A stretch of 64,000 nt of DNA from Thiopseudomonas alkaliphila (GCF_001267175.1 NZ_CP012358.1:784501-848500); one strand, 5' to 3'; positions 28,565 to 38,972 are shown, numbered from the stretch's first letter. The notes: generated by a model from the letters alone, not told the origin. Translations and numbers: made by a program.

Positions 28565-28891
28565 TTATTGGGAATCTTTCTTAAAGGTTTTGACGCGCTG
28601 CTGCACAGCAGCTTTCGCCAACATATAGGCGGATACTGGGGCACTGATCATAAGAAATAAGGTAATGAGTAACTCATGAATCTGTAATCCAACGCTATCT
28701 TCTTGAGCATTAAAGTACAGCATTGAGGCCAGCAGTACGCAACCGACGCCTAGTGTAGTAGCTTTGGCAGGTCCGTGTAAACGCATATGAAAATCTGGCA
28801 GACGAAAAAGGCCCAAAGAACCGATTAATGCAATCAAGCTCCCGCTTAGTAGTAAGGCTGCGACCAGCAGCTCTAAATAAAAATCAATCAT
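28565..28891 (-). CDS. mnhG: Na+/H+ antiporter subunit G (MnhG/PhaG)
   Basis: A 108-residue protein with three hydrophobic helices, the smallest-module subunit G of the multisubunit cation/proton antiporter. The family segment LGLFRLPDFHMRLHGPAKATTLG is at about residues 26-48. It is last in the six-gene operon and is followed by a terminator. It starts 18 bases after the mnhF stop. Confidence 0.9.
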   Translation of the reverse strand: MIDFYLELLVAALLLSGSLIALIGSLGLFRLPDFHMRLHGPAKATTLGVGCVLLASMLYFNAQEDSVGLQIHELLITLFLMISAPVSAYMLAKAAVQQRVKTFKKDSQ

Positions 28892-28909
28892 TGCTCTACA
28901 CCTTTTAGC

Positions 28910-29179
28910 CTAATCAATAATATCGCCGCGCAGTAAGTATTTACACAACGCCACAGTGCTCACAAAGCCAAACAAAGCAATTAAGAGTGCGGCCTCAAAA
29001 AATAATCGGCTGCTAAGCCAGACCCCAAAAATAATTAACAGCGCCAAGGCATTAATATACAAAGTATCCAGCGCCAAAATACGATCCACCGTATCAGGGC
29101 CTTTCAACAAGCGCACCATATTAAGCAACAAGCTGATGCCAAACAGCACCATACAAATAAAAATCACTTTACTGAGCAT
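28910..29179 (-). CDS. mnhF: Na+/H+ antiporter subunit F (MnhF/PhaF)
   Basis: An 89-residue subunit F with three hydrophobic helices; the GPDTVDRILALDTLYINALALLI segment near residue 27 is a family hallmark. It overlaps the end of mnhE by 16 bases, so translation of E and F is coupled. Required for complex assembly in the inner membrane. Confidence 0.9.
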   Translation of the reverse strand: MLSKVIFICMVLFGISLLLNMVRLLKGPDTVDRILALDTLYINALALLIIFGVWLSSRLFFEAALLIALFGFVSTVALCKYLLRGDIID

Positions 29180-29673
29180 GGAAATACCTGCATAAGTGGG
29201 GCTTCATAGCGCTGCTTAATTTCCTCAATTAAGGCTTGATCATCGGTGCAGTGCAGCGCATGCACCAACATAATTTTGCGCCGCCGATCAACACTCGCGG
29301 CCACTGTGCCTGGAGCTAAAGAAATGGCACTGGCCAACATAAAGATCGCCAGCTCATTTTCAACGTCATAGGGTAACTCAACAAAACTGGGGTCCAATTC
29401 TTTCATTGAACCTAAAATCAGCTTAGCTACATCAAAGTTAGCTTTGATGATATCGACCAACATATGCATAGCAAACACACACAGTTGTGACCAACTATGA
29501 ATCCGCACTAGGTTAGGCCACCAACCATCGGTTAACCACGGAATCAAGAGCCCCAGAAAAGCTCCAAACAACCAGTGTCCAACCGAAGTAAAATCATTAA
29601 CTAACAATAACCAAACTAGGGTTAAACCGAGCGTTGCTAAAGGATGAGCAAACCAACGACGCTTATGACTCAT
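29164..29673 (-). CDS. mnhE: Na+/H+ antiporter subunit E (MnhE/PhaE)
   Basis: A 169-residue subunit E. After two or three N-terminal helices comes a soluble part with the family segment LASAISLAPGTVAASVDRRRKIMLVHAL near residue 112. Start and end overlap its neighbours by 4 and 16 bases. The protein stabilises the antiporter complex; it is not thought to transport ions itself. Confidence 0.9.
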   Translation of the reverse strand: MSHKRRWFAHPLATLGLTLVWLLLVNDFTSVGHWLFGAFLGLLIPWLTDGWWPNLVRIHSWSQLCVFAMHMLVDIIKANFDVAKLILGSMKELDPSFVELPYDVENELAIFMLASAISLAPGTVAASVDRRRKIMLVHALHCTDDQALIEEIKQRYEAPLMQVFPCSVK

Positions 29674-31166
29674 GGCGTTACTCCTTCTAGAACCACGCGG
29701 TAATTACCCTCGACTAGCTGCTGGGCAGTCAATGTAAAATACTCAGTCATTGGATCAGCACAAACCACCAGTACAAGGCTGGCTGACAAGGCCAATAACG
29801 CCACCAGCTGAGCGACACGATCGACTTGCTGCACCTTAACTGCTGCTACGTTACTACGCCAGAACAGTTGACTACCGGCTCGAGATAACGCAATCACTGC
29901 GAGTAACCCACCAACCAGCAACACCGGCCAGAGCCAAAGCGCTTGCTTAAATGGTGTAGCGCTGAGTAACAAAATCTTACCGACAAAGCCTGAAAATGGT
30001 GGCAATCCAGCAATTGAAATCGCCCCGACAAAAAACATCAAGCCTAGGGTACGGGCATTATCCATCAGTGGGCCACGCTGTAATAAGTCGGCTTTCTCGC
30101 CACGCTGGCTAATAATTAAGCCAGCCAATAAAAATAAGCCGGCACTGACTAAGGTACTGTGAATCAGGTAAAACAAGGTGGCGGCAATGACTTCAACACT
30201 GGCCATAGCAAAACCAGCCAAAATAGTACCTACCGACAACAACACTAAATAGGCAATTAACGTATTTAACCGCAACGCAGAAAAAGCGCCAATGGCTCCC
30301 ACTAGCAAGGTCAGCAAACCCAGCACCCAAAATGCGTCTAAACCTAAGCCCTGAGACTGTGCAGCTTGCGCACCAAAAACCAAGGTGCTAAAACGCAAAA
30401 TCGCATACAGCCCGACCTTGGTCATAATCGCAAATAACGCTGCGACTGAAGCCGTCGCGCTGGCATAGGCTTTGGGCAACCAAAAGTGCAGGGGTAAAAA
30501 CGCTGCTTTTAGCCCAAACACAATAAATAACAATAAGCCCGCCGCATTTAACAAATAACGCTTATCCCCTTCGGCTACAGCCACAGCCTGGGCTAAATCC
30601 ACCATATTTAAAGTGCCTGCAATGCCATAAAACACACCGGCAGCAATTAAAAATAAGGAAGAGCCTATTAAGTTCAAAATCACATAGTGTGTGGCCGATT
30701 GCACCTGTTCTTTACTGCGACCATGGAGCAAGAGCGCGTAGGAGGCAATCAGTAAAATTTCAAAAAATACAAACAGGTTAAATAAATCGCCAGTTAAAAA
30801 GGCACCATAGATCCCAGCTAACTGAAACTGAAAAAGCGGATGAAAGTACTCACCCTTTTGATCATCACCGCGCAGCGCATACAGCAAAGTGATAGCTGCC
30901 AACACCGCTGTGAGTAGCACCATTACTGCACTTAAGCGATCAAGCAATAAAATAATGCCAAAAGGCGCCGACCAATTACCGAGCGCATAGTATTGAATTT
31001 CACCACTGGCAGCCTGGATTAACAGATAGATAGCCACCGGCAGCATCGCTAAGGTTGCCAGTAAGGAAATTAACTGCGCCGTACGTTGCTGTAAACGTCC
31101 CAACAGCATTAAGGCTGCCCCAGTGAACAGCGGTAAAATAACGGGCACCACCAAGGTATGCATCAT
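29670..31166 (-). CDS. mnhD: Na+/H+ antiporter subunit D (MnhD/PhaD)
   Basis: A 498-residue membrane protein related to the proton-pumping subunits of respiratory complex I (NuoM/NuoN). About fourteen helices are visible, with FEILLIASYALLLHGRSK near residue 130 and the LPLHFWLPKAYASATASVAALF segment near residue 224, which holds the antiporter-type lysine and histidine region. With subunit A it forms the ion path. It overlaps mnhC by four bases. Confidence 0.93.
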   Translation of the reverse strand: MMHTLVVPVILPLFTGAALMLLGRLQQRTAQLISLLATLAMLPVAIYLLIQAASGEIQYYALGNWSAPFGIILLLDRLSAVMVLLTAVLAAITLLYALRGDDQKGEYFHPLFQFQLAGIYGAFLTGDLFNLFVFFEILLIASYALLLHGRSKEQVQSATHYVILNLIGSSLFLIAAGVFYGIAGTLNMVDLAQAVAVAEGDKRYLLNAAGLLLFIVFGLKAAFLPLHFWLPKAYASATASVAALFAIMTKVGLYAILRFSTLVFGAQAAQSQGLGLDAFWVLGLLTLLVGAIGAFSALRLNTLIAYLVLLSVGTILAGFAMASVEVIAATLFYLIHSTLVSAGLFLLAGLIISQRGEKADLLQRGPLMDNARTLGLMFFVGAISIAGLPPFSGFVGKILLLSATPFKQALWLWPVLLVGGLLAVIALSRAGSQLFWRSNVAAVKVQQVDRVAQLVALLALSASLVLVVCADPMTEYFTLTAQQLVEGNYRVVLEGVTP

Positions 31167-31504
31167 AAGGACGGCTCCTTCTGCTCAGGCTTGCCATCGA
31201 CATGGTCACTGCCCAAGTCGGTTTGCCCACGTAGCGCTAATACCAAAACAAAAGCGGTCATGGCAAAGCCAATCACAATCGCCGTCAAAACCAATGCCTG
31301 AGGAATAGGATCCGTGTAACTGCTCCCCGAACCAATTACTGCCGGCTGGCCCGTCACTAAACGGCCCATGGAAAACAGCATAATATTGACTGCATAGGAA
31401 AAAAGCGTCAGGCCAAGAGCAACAGGAAAGGTGCGGGCCCGTAAAATCAGATAAATCCCGCAAGCGGCTAACACGCCGATTACGCTTGCTAATAACAGCT
31501 CCAT
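31163..31504 (-). CDS. mnhC: Na+/H+ antiporter subunit C (MnhC/PhaC)
   Basis: A 113-residue subunit C, homologous to NuoK of complex I, with three helices; LGLTLFSYAVNIMLFSMGRL near residue 31 and DPIPQALVLTAIVIGFA near residue 65 are diagnostic. It starts two bases after mnhAB and overlaps mnhD by four bases. Confidence 0.92.
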   Translation of the reverse strand: MELLLASVIGVLAACGIYLILRARTFPVALGLTLFSYAVNIMLFSMGRLVTGQPAVIGSGSSYTDPIPQALVLTAIVIGFAMTAFVLVLALRGQTDLGSDHVDGKPEQKEPSL

Positions 31505-31506
31505 AA

Positions 31507-34293
31507 TTAGAGTTCCTCCTCAGATGAGTACCCTAGGCGGCCGACACTACTTAAAATTAGCAAGGTGCCCCCCACCACAGTGCAATACACGCCAAAGTCA
31601 AAGGCCATGGCCGAGGCAAGCTCTACCTCACCCACGAGTGGAATATTGAAATGGCCAAAGGTTGAAGTTAAGAACGGGTAACCCAAGAACCAACTCGCTA
31701 AACCAGTCACTCCAGCAATCAGCACACCGGCCCCGGCTAAGCGTACAGCACTGAATGGCAAACGCTCCATTACCCATCGTTGACCATAAGCAACCTGCAG
31801 CAACACTAAGGCCACAGATGTCACTAAGCCTGCCACAAAACCGCCACCTGGCTCGTTATGTCCACGTAAGAAAATATATACTGAGACTAACAGCGCCAAG
31901 GGTAAGGTAAAACGCGCCAGCACCTGCAACATCAGTGGCCGAGTTTCTGGTGACCAAGGGTTACCTGCAGGATCCAAGCTGGCTCGTGGTAAACGTAATC
32001 CTTGCAGTAATGCAGCGATCGCAATCGCCGTAATGGCTAATACACTAATTTCGCCCAAGGTATCAAAACCACGGAAATCAACTAAAATCACGTTCACTAC
32101 GTTAGTCCCACCACCGCCGCTAACACTGTTGGCGAGGTAATACTCAGCAATACTGCTGAAATCGCGGGTCAGCACGGCATACATCAGCACACCAATTAAC
32201 GTACCGCCAGCGACAGCAATCACAAAATCACGCGTGCGTTGCAAGCTACTGGACTCTACCGGCGTTTTATCCGGTAAAAAATACAGTACCAACAGCATCA
32301 GCAAGATGGTGACGACCTCAACCACTAGCTGAGTTAACGCAAGATCGGGCGCAGAAAAACGAGCAAATAACATCGCGGCCAATAGTCCAACCACACTCAA
32401 CATCAGCAACGACAATAAGCGTTGTCGATGGTAGTACACGGTTAATAACCCTGCAGCGGCCATCACCAATAGTCCTAAACCCGTTAGCGGATCAATCACA
32501 CTTAACGGAATATCACCCGTCATACGACTTAAAGGGGTCAGCGCCCAAGCTGTGACTACTATTCCAGCAATCAACATCCAGCTGGCGTAACGCTGTAATG
32601 AGCCATTTTCAAAGATTTGCATAATGCGCAAGGTCATCCGTCGCAGGCGAATAATACTGCGCTCAAACATCACCCGTGCGTTCATTGGCGGTAAGCCGTC
32701 ATACCAGCGAAATAAAGGCGCACGTAAAGCGTAGACCAAGATTCCACCCAACAAGGCTAAAAAGCTCATTAACAGCGGCATATTAAAGCCATGCCAAATG
32801 GCCAAGTCATAAGCTGGCAAGCTATGGCCTAAGCTAGCGCCAGCAGCGCTGGCTAATAATGAGGCAACGGTAAAGGCTGGAACCATACCCACCAATAGGC
32901 ATAAGAAAGCCAACACCTCAACCGGTACTCGCATATAGCGTGGCGGCTCATGGGGTGGAAACTTAGGTAAATTAATCGGCTCGCCATTGAAAAAGACATC
33001 ATGGATAAAGCGCAGCGAGTAAGACACAGAAAACACGCCGGCTAAGGTGGCCATAGCAGGAATCAGCCAACTAAAACTACCCAGTAAGTGTTGGTGTAAA
33101 GTTTCTGAGAAAAACATTTCTTTACTTAAGAAACCATTAAGTAACGGCACCCCCGCCATGGCTGACGAAGCAACCATCGCCAGCACGGCGGTATGCGGCA
33201 TATATTTCCACAATCCATTAATCCGCCGCATATCACGGGTACCGGTTTCATGATCAATAATCCCGGCCGCCATAAACAACGAAGCCTTAAAGGTGGCATG
33301 GTTAATAATATGGAAAATAGCTGCGACTGGCGCCAAATCTGAGTCCAGCCCAAATAGCAGCGTAATCAATCCTAGGTGACTGATAGTGGAATAAGCCAAC
33401 AAGCCCTTTAAGTCGTGCTGAAATAGTGCCGTTACCGCACCGACTAGCAAGGTGGCTAAACCAGTAAAGGTGACTAAATAAAACCACCACTCGGTGCCCG
33501 ACAATACCGGATAAAGCCGCGCCAGCAAAAACACCCCAGCTTTGACCATGGTAGCTGAGTGCAAATAAGCGGAAACAGGCGTCGGCGCGGCCATTGCATG
33601 GGGCAACCAGAAATGAAACGGAAACTGCGCTGATTTAGTAAATACCCCTAGTAGCACTAACACCAAAGCCACTGGATATAAGACATGACTCTTTAATAAG
33701 TCACCGGCGGCCAGCACCTCAGACAATTCAAAACTGCCTACCACTCGCCCAATAATTAATACCCCAGCTAATAGGGCTAAACCACCGCCGCCAGTAACCG
33801 CCAATGCCATCCGCGCGCCTTGACGAGCATCGCGACGATAACTCCAAAAACCAATCAATAAGAATGAAGATAAACTGGTCAACTCCCAGAAAATCATCAT
33901 TAATAGCAAGTTGCTGGCCAGCACCACACCAAGCATCGCGCCCATAAAGAGCAATAAAAAGGCAAAAAAGCGCCCGGCCTTTTCTTGCGCGGATAAATAG
34001 TAGCGCGCATATAAAATGACTAATAAGCCAATACCAAAAATTAGTAGGGCAAATAAGAAACTAAGTCCATCTAAGCGCAAGCTAATGTTTAGCCCTAACT
34101 GACTCACCCAGGGCACAAAATAGGTGAGTACTTCGCCTCCCAATACCGCCTGACTTTGCATCAGCAGTAAAATAAGGCCTAGCGCAGGCGCTAAGGCAAC
34201 CCCAGCTGCTAATACATTGCGTGAGCGATTGGCCAACACTAGAGGAATAACAACCGCCAAAAAAGGCAATAAAACGAGTAGTGGTAGAACCAT
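31507..34293 (-). CDS. mnhA: Na+/H+ antiporter fused subunits A and B (MnhAB/PhaAB)
   Basis: A 928-residue protein of more than twenty helices joining subunits A and B of the Mrp/Mnh/Pha antiporter in one chain. The first 500 residues carry the proton-antiporter domain related to NuoL, including the KSAQFPFHFWLPHAMAAPTPVSAYLHSATMVKAG stretch near residue 217 (split by me, no motif over 20 is essential: key residues are K217 region, H225 region). A DUF4040-like part follows near residue 600-690, and the last 130 residues are the MnhB domain with RGHNEPGGGFVAGL. Fusion of A and B is normal in the group 2 operons of pseudomonads. It opens the operon, with AAGGAG before ATG 34293. Function: sodium or potassium export in exchange for protons, pH and salt tolerance. 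Confidence 0.92.
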   Translation of the reverse strand: MVLPLLVLLPFLAVVIPLVLANRSRNVLAAGVALAPALGLILLLMQSQAVLGGEVLTYFVPWVSQLGLNISLRLDGLSFLFALLIFGIGLLVILYARYYLSAQEKAGRFFAFLLLFMGAMLGVVLASNLLLMMIFWELTSLSSFLLIGFWSYRRDARQGARMALAVTGGGGLALLAGVLIIGRVVGSFELSEVLAAGDLLKSHVLYPVALVLVLLGVFTKSAQFPFHFWLPHAMAAPTPVSAYLHSATMVKAGVFLLARLYPVLSGTEWWFYLVTFTGLATLLVGAVTALFQHDLKGLLAYSTISHLGLITLLFGLDSDLAPVAAIFHIINHATFKASLFMAAGIIDHETGTRDMRRINGLWKYMPHTAVLAMVASSAMAGVPLLNGFLSKEMFFSETLHQHLLGSFSWLIPAMATLAGVFSVSYSLRFIHDVFFNGEPINLPKFPPHEPPRYMRVPVEVLAFLCLLVGMVPAFTVASLLASAAGASLGHSLPAYDLAIWHGFNMPLLMSFLALLGGILVYALRAPLFRWYDGLPPMNARVMFERSIIRLRRMTLRIMQIFENGSLQRYASWMLIAGIVVTAWALTPLSRMTGDIPLSVIDPLTGLGLLVMAAAGLLTVYYHRQRLLSLLMLSVVGLLAAMLFARFSAPDLALTQLVVEVVTILLMLLVLYFLPDKTPVESSSLQRTRDFVIAVAGGTLIGVLMYAVLTRDFSSIAEYYLANSVSGGGGTNVVNVILVDFRGFDTLGEISVLAITAIAIAALLQGLRLPRASLDPAGNPWSPETRPLMLQVLARFTLPLALLVSVYIFLRGHNEPGGGFVAGLVTSVALVLLQVAYGQRWVMERLPFSAVRLAGAGVLIAGVTGLASWFLGYPFLTSTFGHFNIPLVGEVELASAMAFDFGVYCTVVGGTLLILSSVGRLGYSSEEEL

Positions 34294-34523
34294 GGGGGCT
34301 CCTTTTTTATTGTTCTGCCGGACGAACAGGAAACACCCAGCTTGCTGAAAAACGTAATCGCGCGACAGTATAAAGAAGCAAATTCAAGATTGGCGCGCAA
34401 ATTAACCGGAAATTGTAACAAAAACCCTCGGCGACTTTATTTACTGCGACATTTTGAATCAGAAGCTTAAACATCTAACGTCTAAAATGCTTAGCTAATC
34501 ATTGAAGACCTACACTTCATCTA

Positions 34524-35483
34524 TTACACCGTTAAGACAATTCGCGCCCCTGGTGCGGTCTCTGCTTGCCAAGCTTGTGCCACTGCCGATAAGGGATAAC
34601 ACTGATATTCTGCCTGAAACAATCCTTCGGCTGCCTGGGCAAACAACTGGGGTAACTCCTGCTGCTGATAAGCCCGTAACTGCTGCGCTGAAATACTACC
34701 AATACCCGAGCCAAGCAAACAAATAGGCTGACTACGTAAATAGCTGGAAGGCAGATTGAGCTCAACCCCAGCCATTTGCCCGATGGTAATTAAGTTAACT
34801 GGTTTTGGACAATGTTTAGCTAACACCTGCAACAGGTACTCTGTGGGTGCGCCCCATAAATAATCGATGATTTGCTCAATCGGTGTTTCTTGCTGCACTA
34901 ACGTCAGCTGACGTAAAATTTCAGTTGGCGAGGCGCACAGGGAAATAATTACATCCGCACCTAACTGCTGCAAATACGCTAAAGATTCTGGGTTACGGCC
35001 AGTCACAATAATTCGACTAGCACCACGGTATTTTGCTGCCTGTACCGCCATCCGCCCCGATACGCCCGTTGCACCATTAATCAACACCACCTGCCCTGGC
35101 TGCATCTGTCCACGACAAAGCAAAGCTGCATCCGAACCCAATAAGGCATTAGGTAAAATCGCCGCCAACTCTGGCGATAAGCCCTCGGGCACCTGCACAC
35201 AGTCGGCGGTATTCACTAGCGCATATTCAGCCATCATGCCGGTAATGCCCATCGCATATACTCGCCGCCCATCAGCTAACCGCCCCACCCCATCAACACC
35301 CACAGCGCAAGGAAACTGGTTATAAGCGGTGTAGTGCCTGCCACTGACTTTAAGCTTATCGAGCTGTTTAATACTGGCAGCCTCAACTCTAATCAACTGC
35401 TGCTCCGCAGTTTGCACCTCAGGCTTAGCCAAGGGCGCGTAACAAGGAGTCTGTCCTAACTGATTTAATACGGCGGCGTACAT
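34524..35483 (-). CDS. Zinc-type/quinone oxidoreductase-like MDR protein
   Basis: An MDR-superfamily protein of about 319 residues from ATG 35483. It has the GroES-like start, with VGVDGVGRLADGRRVYAMG near residue 60, and a Rossmann NAD(P) segment with VLINGATGVSGRMAVQAAKYRGA near residue 130. I see no structural-zinc cysteine cluster, so a quinone-oxidoreductase-like, zinc-free enzyme is more likely. The substrate is unknown. An in-frame ATG-like start at 35513 is possible, but no ribosome-binding site supports it. It stands alone, leftward, between the antiporter operon and a small lipoprotein gene. Confidence 0.78.
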   Translation of the reverse strand: MYAAVLNQLGQTPCYAPLAKPEVQTAEQQLIRVEAASIKQLDKLKVSGRHYTAYNQFPCAVGVDGVGRLADGRRVYAMGITGMMAEYALVNTADCVQVPEGLSPELAAILPNALLGSDAALLCRGQMQPGQVVLINGATGVSGRMAVQAAKYRGASRIIVTGRNPESLAYLQQLGADVIISLCASPTEILRQLTLVQQETPIEQIIDYLWGAPTEYLLQVLAKHCPKPVNLITIGQMAGVELNLPSSYLRSQPICLLGSGIGSISAQQLRAYQQQELPQLFAQAAEGLFQAEYQCYPLSAVAQAWQAETAPGARIVLTV

Positions 35484-35707
35484 AGCGGTTCTCTGGTCAT
35501 GGTTTATCAGCAAAATAGAGTACCAAGCTTAGCTGCAGAGCTGTAGCTAAAAGAAAAACAAATGAACTGTCTTGCGCATGCCTAAGTTTTCACCCAGAAA
35601 AAACCACATACCCACTACCCAAGCGAGCTTATTATATCGCGCCTACGGCTATTATTCGCTAAGATAATCATTTCAAACAATCAAGTAACACTATCATCAC
35701 CACATAA

Positions 35708-36055
35708 TTACAGCGACTTCGTTTTTTTATCAATTGAAATGAGAATGTAGCGCTTAGAAGATGCATCGGCAGGTGGATTCTCAACATCCTCTACTTTTAC
35801 TTTTAGCTTATAACGATAACCAGGCTCGTAATTAAACCCCTGAATATTGCTATAAAAGTAAGTCCACTCTTGATTACTATCGTCTCGAACCTGCATGCAC
35901 TTCATTGGAGCAACCCCAACGCAATCAACCAAGCTTTCCTTAACGTAAAGTGTTTTATGAATACCATCAGAGTTACGCGGATTATCCCCGCTAACCTGAC
36001 AACCCGCCAAGCTCCCCAAAAGAGCCGCTGTAATAAATAGACTGCGCTTTACCAT
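35708..36055 (-). CDS. DUF4377 lipoprotein
   Basis: A 115-residue lipoprotein: the signal peptide ends in GSLAGC with the cysteine at residue 19. The mature part shows the DUF4377 pattern, D-C-V-G-V-A-P-M-K-C-M-Q-V near residue 44, FYSNIQGFNYEPGYRYKLKVK near residue 67, and N-P-P-A-D-A-S-S-K-R-Y near residue 93. The two cysteines in the first block may form a disulfide. Function is unknown; related domains occur beside HslJ-type envelope proteins. It is monocistronic. Confidence 0.8.
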   Translation of the reverse strand: MVKRSLFITAALLGSLAGCQVSGDNPRNSDGIHKTLYVKESLVDCVGVAPMKCMQVRDDSNQEWTYFYSNIQGFNYEPGYRYKLKVKVEDVENPPADASSKRYILISIDKKTKSL

Positions 36056-36640
36056 GTCATTTCCTAATAACTAAATTTGATCCCGCTAAGAACCTTCAGC
36101 CTGCACAGTTGTTCACGCTATAGCAAGAGCGCCCCATAAGCTTTCTATGGCTCCTAAAGTAGCACAGCAGACACCCGTTCTGAACGCTAAAGAATCACTA
36201 ACAGCTATTAATTATCCTTGACTTATGCAACTCCTGAAAACACTTTTAGCTAACACAATTAGACCAGCTATCTAGCTAATCCCTGCCCTTTTATAAACTC
36301 ACTACTTTAAAGCACACACTAGGATTATAGAACGCAATGAATCTTACCTAATGAGCTGAGAACACGTAACGGATGCTTACTTGATAAGTAAAAAGCCTAG
36401 TAAGTACGCAGTCACTTTACGTTGATATCCCATAGAAAATCGCAGGCGTCCCAACGTCTGCATTTTAATTGCTAGGCTTGTGCGCCAAAGCCGGCACTAA
36501 TAAAACAGAAGGCAGCGATGGTATTTGAAAGCAAGGAATCAATTAAGATATGCCACCGCCACAATGACAGAAGCTTATATTTGGCGACAGAAAAGGTAAA
36601 AAAGTTACCTCAATCTGATAAAAGCGCGGAAATAAATTAA
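36056..36640. other. Gene-poor region next to tRNA-Leu
   Basis: Nearly 600 bases hold no recognisable gene. The longest start-to-stop frame with a ribosome-binding-like sequence (GAAGG) is a 40-codon one at 36518-36640 on the plus strand, rich in lysine and serine and unlike anything I recognise. It could be a remnant. The stretch lies on the 3' side of the tRNA, where elements integrate, but I found no repeat of the tRNA end and no integrase. Confidence 0.4.
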
Positions 36641-36643
36641 GCA

Positions 36644-36677
36644 TAAAAAAACCCGCTTACAATGTAAGCGGGTTTTT
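36644..36677. terminator. Terminator after tRNA-Leu
   Basis: ACCCGCTTAC and GTAAGCGGGT pair over a two-base loop, with A-runs to the left and T-runs to the right. Read leftward it lies 31 bases after the tRNA 3' end. Confidence 0.9.
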
Positions 36678-36707
36678 AGAATCCGTTCAACTAACCATGT
36701 TAGTTGA

Positions 36708-36795
36708 TGGTGCCCGGGGCCGGAATCGAACCGGCACGGTATCAAATACCGAGGGATTTTAAGTCCCTTGCGTCTACCTATTTCGCCACCCGGGC
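36708..36795 (-). tRNA. tRNA-Leu (anticodon UAA)
   Basis: An 88-base tRNA on the leftward strand: acceptor GCCCGGG pairs with CCCGGGC near the end, the anticodon loop reads ACTTAAAAT with UAA, which reads UUA leucine codons, and the long variable arm marks a class II tRNA. The T loop is GGTTCGATTCC. CCA is encoded at the 3' end (36710-36708). A terminator follows. Confidence 0.95.
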
Positions 36796-36900
36796 TATTC
36801 GTTTAGCTGCTGCTTTCGCTGCGTTGCTTTGGAATGCGAGGTACTATAGCGGTTTATTTTTTTCGTGCAAGCTTTTTTTTCAAAAAACTGCAATTATTTT

Positions 36901-36941
36901 CAAAAAAGGCTAAAACTGCTTATTTATTAAACAGTTAGCCT
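36901..36941 (-). terminator. Terminator of uvrB
   Basis: Leftward, AGGCTAACTG pairs with CAGTTTTAGCCT, with a small bulge, and runs into six T. It lies ten bases after the uvrB stop. Confidence 0.75.
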
Positions 36942-36950
36942 GAATTTTGA

Positions 36951-38972
36951 TTAAATTTCGATCAACCTCTCTCGCAGTTGCTGAATTTGATCTCGCAGGT
37001 TAGCTGCCTGCTCAAACTCTAAGTTTTTAGCCGCAGCGTACATTTGCTCTTCTAAAGCAGCAATTTGTTTTACCAACTGAGCGGGTGTTTTTAAACTTTG
37101 CTGATACTCAGCTAAAGCTTCGGCTGCTTGATCCTGTTGTTTACGGCGATTGGCCCGTGATCCAGAACCTGGCACCACGGCCCCTTCAAGAATATCTTGA
37201 ATATCACGCACCACCCCTTTGGGCACAATGCCATGTTCTTGGTTAAAGGCTAACTGCTTCTCTCGGCGGCGCTCCGTTTCACTAATGGCCCGCTCCATTG
37301 AGCCGGTTATACGGTCAGCATACAAAATCGCTTTACCATTTAAGTTACGCGCCGCGCGGCCAATGGTTTGAATTAACGAACGCTCCGAGCGTAAAAAGCC
37401 TTCCTTATCAGCATCCAAAATCGCCACTAATGACACTTCTGGCATATCCAAGCCTTCACGCAGTAAGTTAATTCCGACCAGCACATCAAACACGCCAAGA
37501 CGTAAATCTCGAATAATCTCAACACGCTCAACCGTATCAATATCCGAGTGTAAATAACGCACTTTCACCCCATGTTCGGCGAGATAATCACTTAAATCTT
37601 CCGACATCCGCTTAGTTAAGGTAGTCACCAGCACCCGCTCGCCCAACGCCACTCGCTGATGGATTTGTGATAACAAATCATCCACTTGTGTAGTGGCGGG
37701 ACGCACTTCAATTTCCGGATCGACCAATCCCGTAGGACGCACCACCTGCTCTACAACTTGCCCCGAATGTTCAGCCTCATAGGGCCCAGGCGTGGCAGAG
37801 ACTAAAATAGCTTGGGGGCTAGCGGCTTCCCATTCATCAAAGCGCATCGGCCGGTTATCCAATGCTGAAGGTAAGCGAAATCCATAGTTGACCAAATTTT
37901 CTTTACGTGAACGGTCACCTTTATACATAGCACCAATTTGCGGTACCGAAACGTGCGACTCATCAATGACCATTAAGGCATCGTCTGGTAAATAATCGTA
38001 CAGCGTCGGTGGTGGCGCACCTTGTGGCCGCCCTGATAAGTAACGGGAGTAGTTTTCAATTCCGGTGCAATACCCCAACTCTAAAATCATTTCGATATCA
38101 AAGCGGGTACGCTGCTCTAAACGCTGTGCCTCGACTAACTTATCTTCTGCTCGCAAATACTCAAGGCGCTGCTTTAACTCCAGCTTAATTTCCTCTACCG
38201 CTTCAAGTAATGTCTCACGCGGCGTCACGTAGTGTGATTTGGGATAAAAAGTAAAACGTGGCAACTTACGAAAAACTTCACCGGTCAGTGGATCAAAGGC
38301 TGAAATACTTTCCACTTCATCATCAAATAGCTCGATCCGCACCGCCTCTAGCTCAGATTCCGCTGGATAAATATCAATCACATCACCACGCACACGGAAG
38401 GTTGCGCGGGCAAAATCCACATCATTGCGGGTGTATTGCAAGCCTGCTAAACGCTTTAATAACTCTCGCTGATCTAAATGATCACCGCGATCGACATGCA
38501 GCACCATTTTCAAGTAGCTTTCAGGGCTACCTAAACCATAAATTGAAGAAACTGTAGCAACAATTATGGTATCGCGCCGTTCCAAAAGTGCTTTAGTGGC
38601 AGATAGGCGCATTTGCTCGATATGGTCGTTAATTGAGGCATCTTTTTCGATAAAGGTATCGGAAGCGGCGACATAAGCCTCGGGCTGATAATAATCGTAA
38701 TAAGAGACAAAATACTCAACCGCATTATGTGGAAAAAACGACTTAAATTCGCCATACAACTGCGCTGCCAAGGTTTTGTTAGGCGCTAAAACAATGGTCG
38801 GGCGCTGCACCTGCGCAATCACATTAGCAATACTAAAGGTTTTACCTGAACCGGTTACCCCCAGTAAGGTTTGATGCGCTAAGCCTGCCTCTAACCCCGC
38901 CACTAATTGCTCAATCGCTTTAGGCTGATCGCCGGCTGGCTGAAACTTAGTGACTAACTGAAACTCTTGCAT
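36951..38972 (-). CDS. uvrB: UvrABC excinuclease subunit B
   Basis: A helicase-like damage-verification protein of about 673 residues in nucleotide excision repair. Motif [11 protein letters not shown] lies near residue 38, the beta-hairpin region with [11 protein letters not shown] near residue 95, DESH near residue 337, and the helicase C-terminal motif QTIGRAARN near residue 540. A UvrC-binding UVR domain ends the protein. I chose ATG 38972 ([19 protein letters not shown]), which matches the family start and follows AGAGGAT; the frame extends 19 codons upstream. No perfect LexA box lies in its promoter. It diverges from the aminotransferase gene, as in Pseudomonas. Confidence 0.95.
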   Translation of the reverse strand: MQEFQLVTKFQPAGDQPKAIEQLVAGLEAGLAHQTLLGVTGSGKTFSIANVIAQVQRPTIVLAPNKTLAAQLYGEFKSFFPHNAVEYFVSYYDYYQPEAYVAASDTFIEKDASINDHIEQMRLSATKALLERRDTIIVATVSSIYGLGSPESYLKMVLHVDRGDHLDQRELLKRLAGLQYTRNDVDFARATFRVRGDVIDIYPAESELEAVRIELFDDEVESISAFDPLTGEVFRKLPRFTFYPKSHYVTPRETLLEAVEEIKLELKQRLEYLRAEDKLVEAQRLEQRTRFDIEMILELGYCTGIENYSRYLSGRPQGAPPPTLYDYLPDDALMVIDESHVSVPQIGAMYKGDRSRKENLVNYGFRLPSALDNRPMRFDEWEAASPQAILVSATPGPYEAEHSGQVVEQVVRPTGLVDPEIEVRPATTQVDDLLSQIHQRVALGERVLVTTLTKRMSEDLSDYLAEHGVKVRYLHSDIDTVERVEIIRDLRLGVFDVLVGINLLREGLDMPEVSLVAILDADKEGFLRSERSLIQTIGRAARNLNGKAILYADRITGSMERAISETERRREKQLAFNQEHGIVPKGVVRDIQDILEGAVVPGSGSRANRRKQQDQAAEALAEYQQSLKTPAQLVKQIAALEEQMYAAAKNLEFEQAANLRDQIQQLRERLIEI

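Noticed and set aside
36708..36795. tRNA-Leu as attachment site of an integrated island
   Set aside because: No integrase nearby and no second copy of the tRNA 3' end could be found to the left.
36704..36913. 69-codon rightward frame across tRNA-Leu
   Set aside because: It is antisense to a complete tRNA gene, a well-known artefact.
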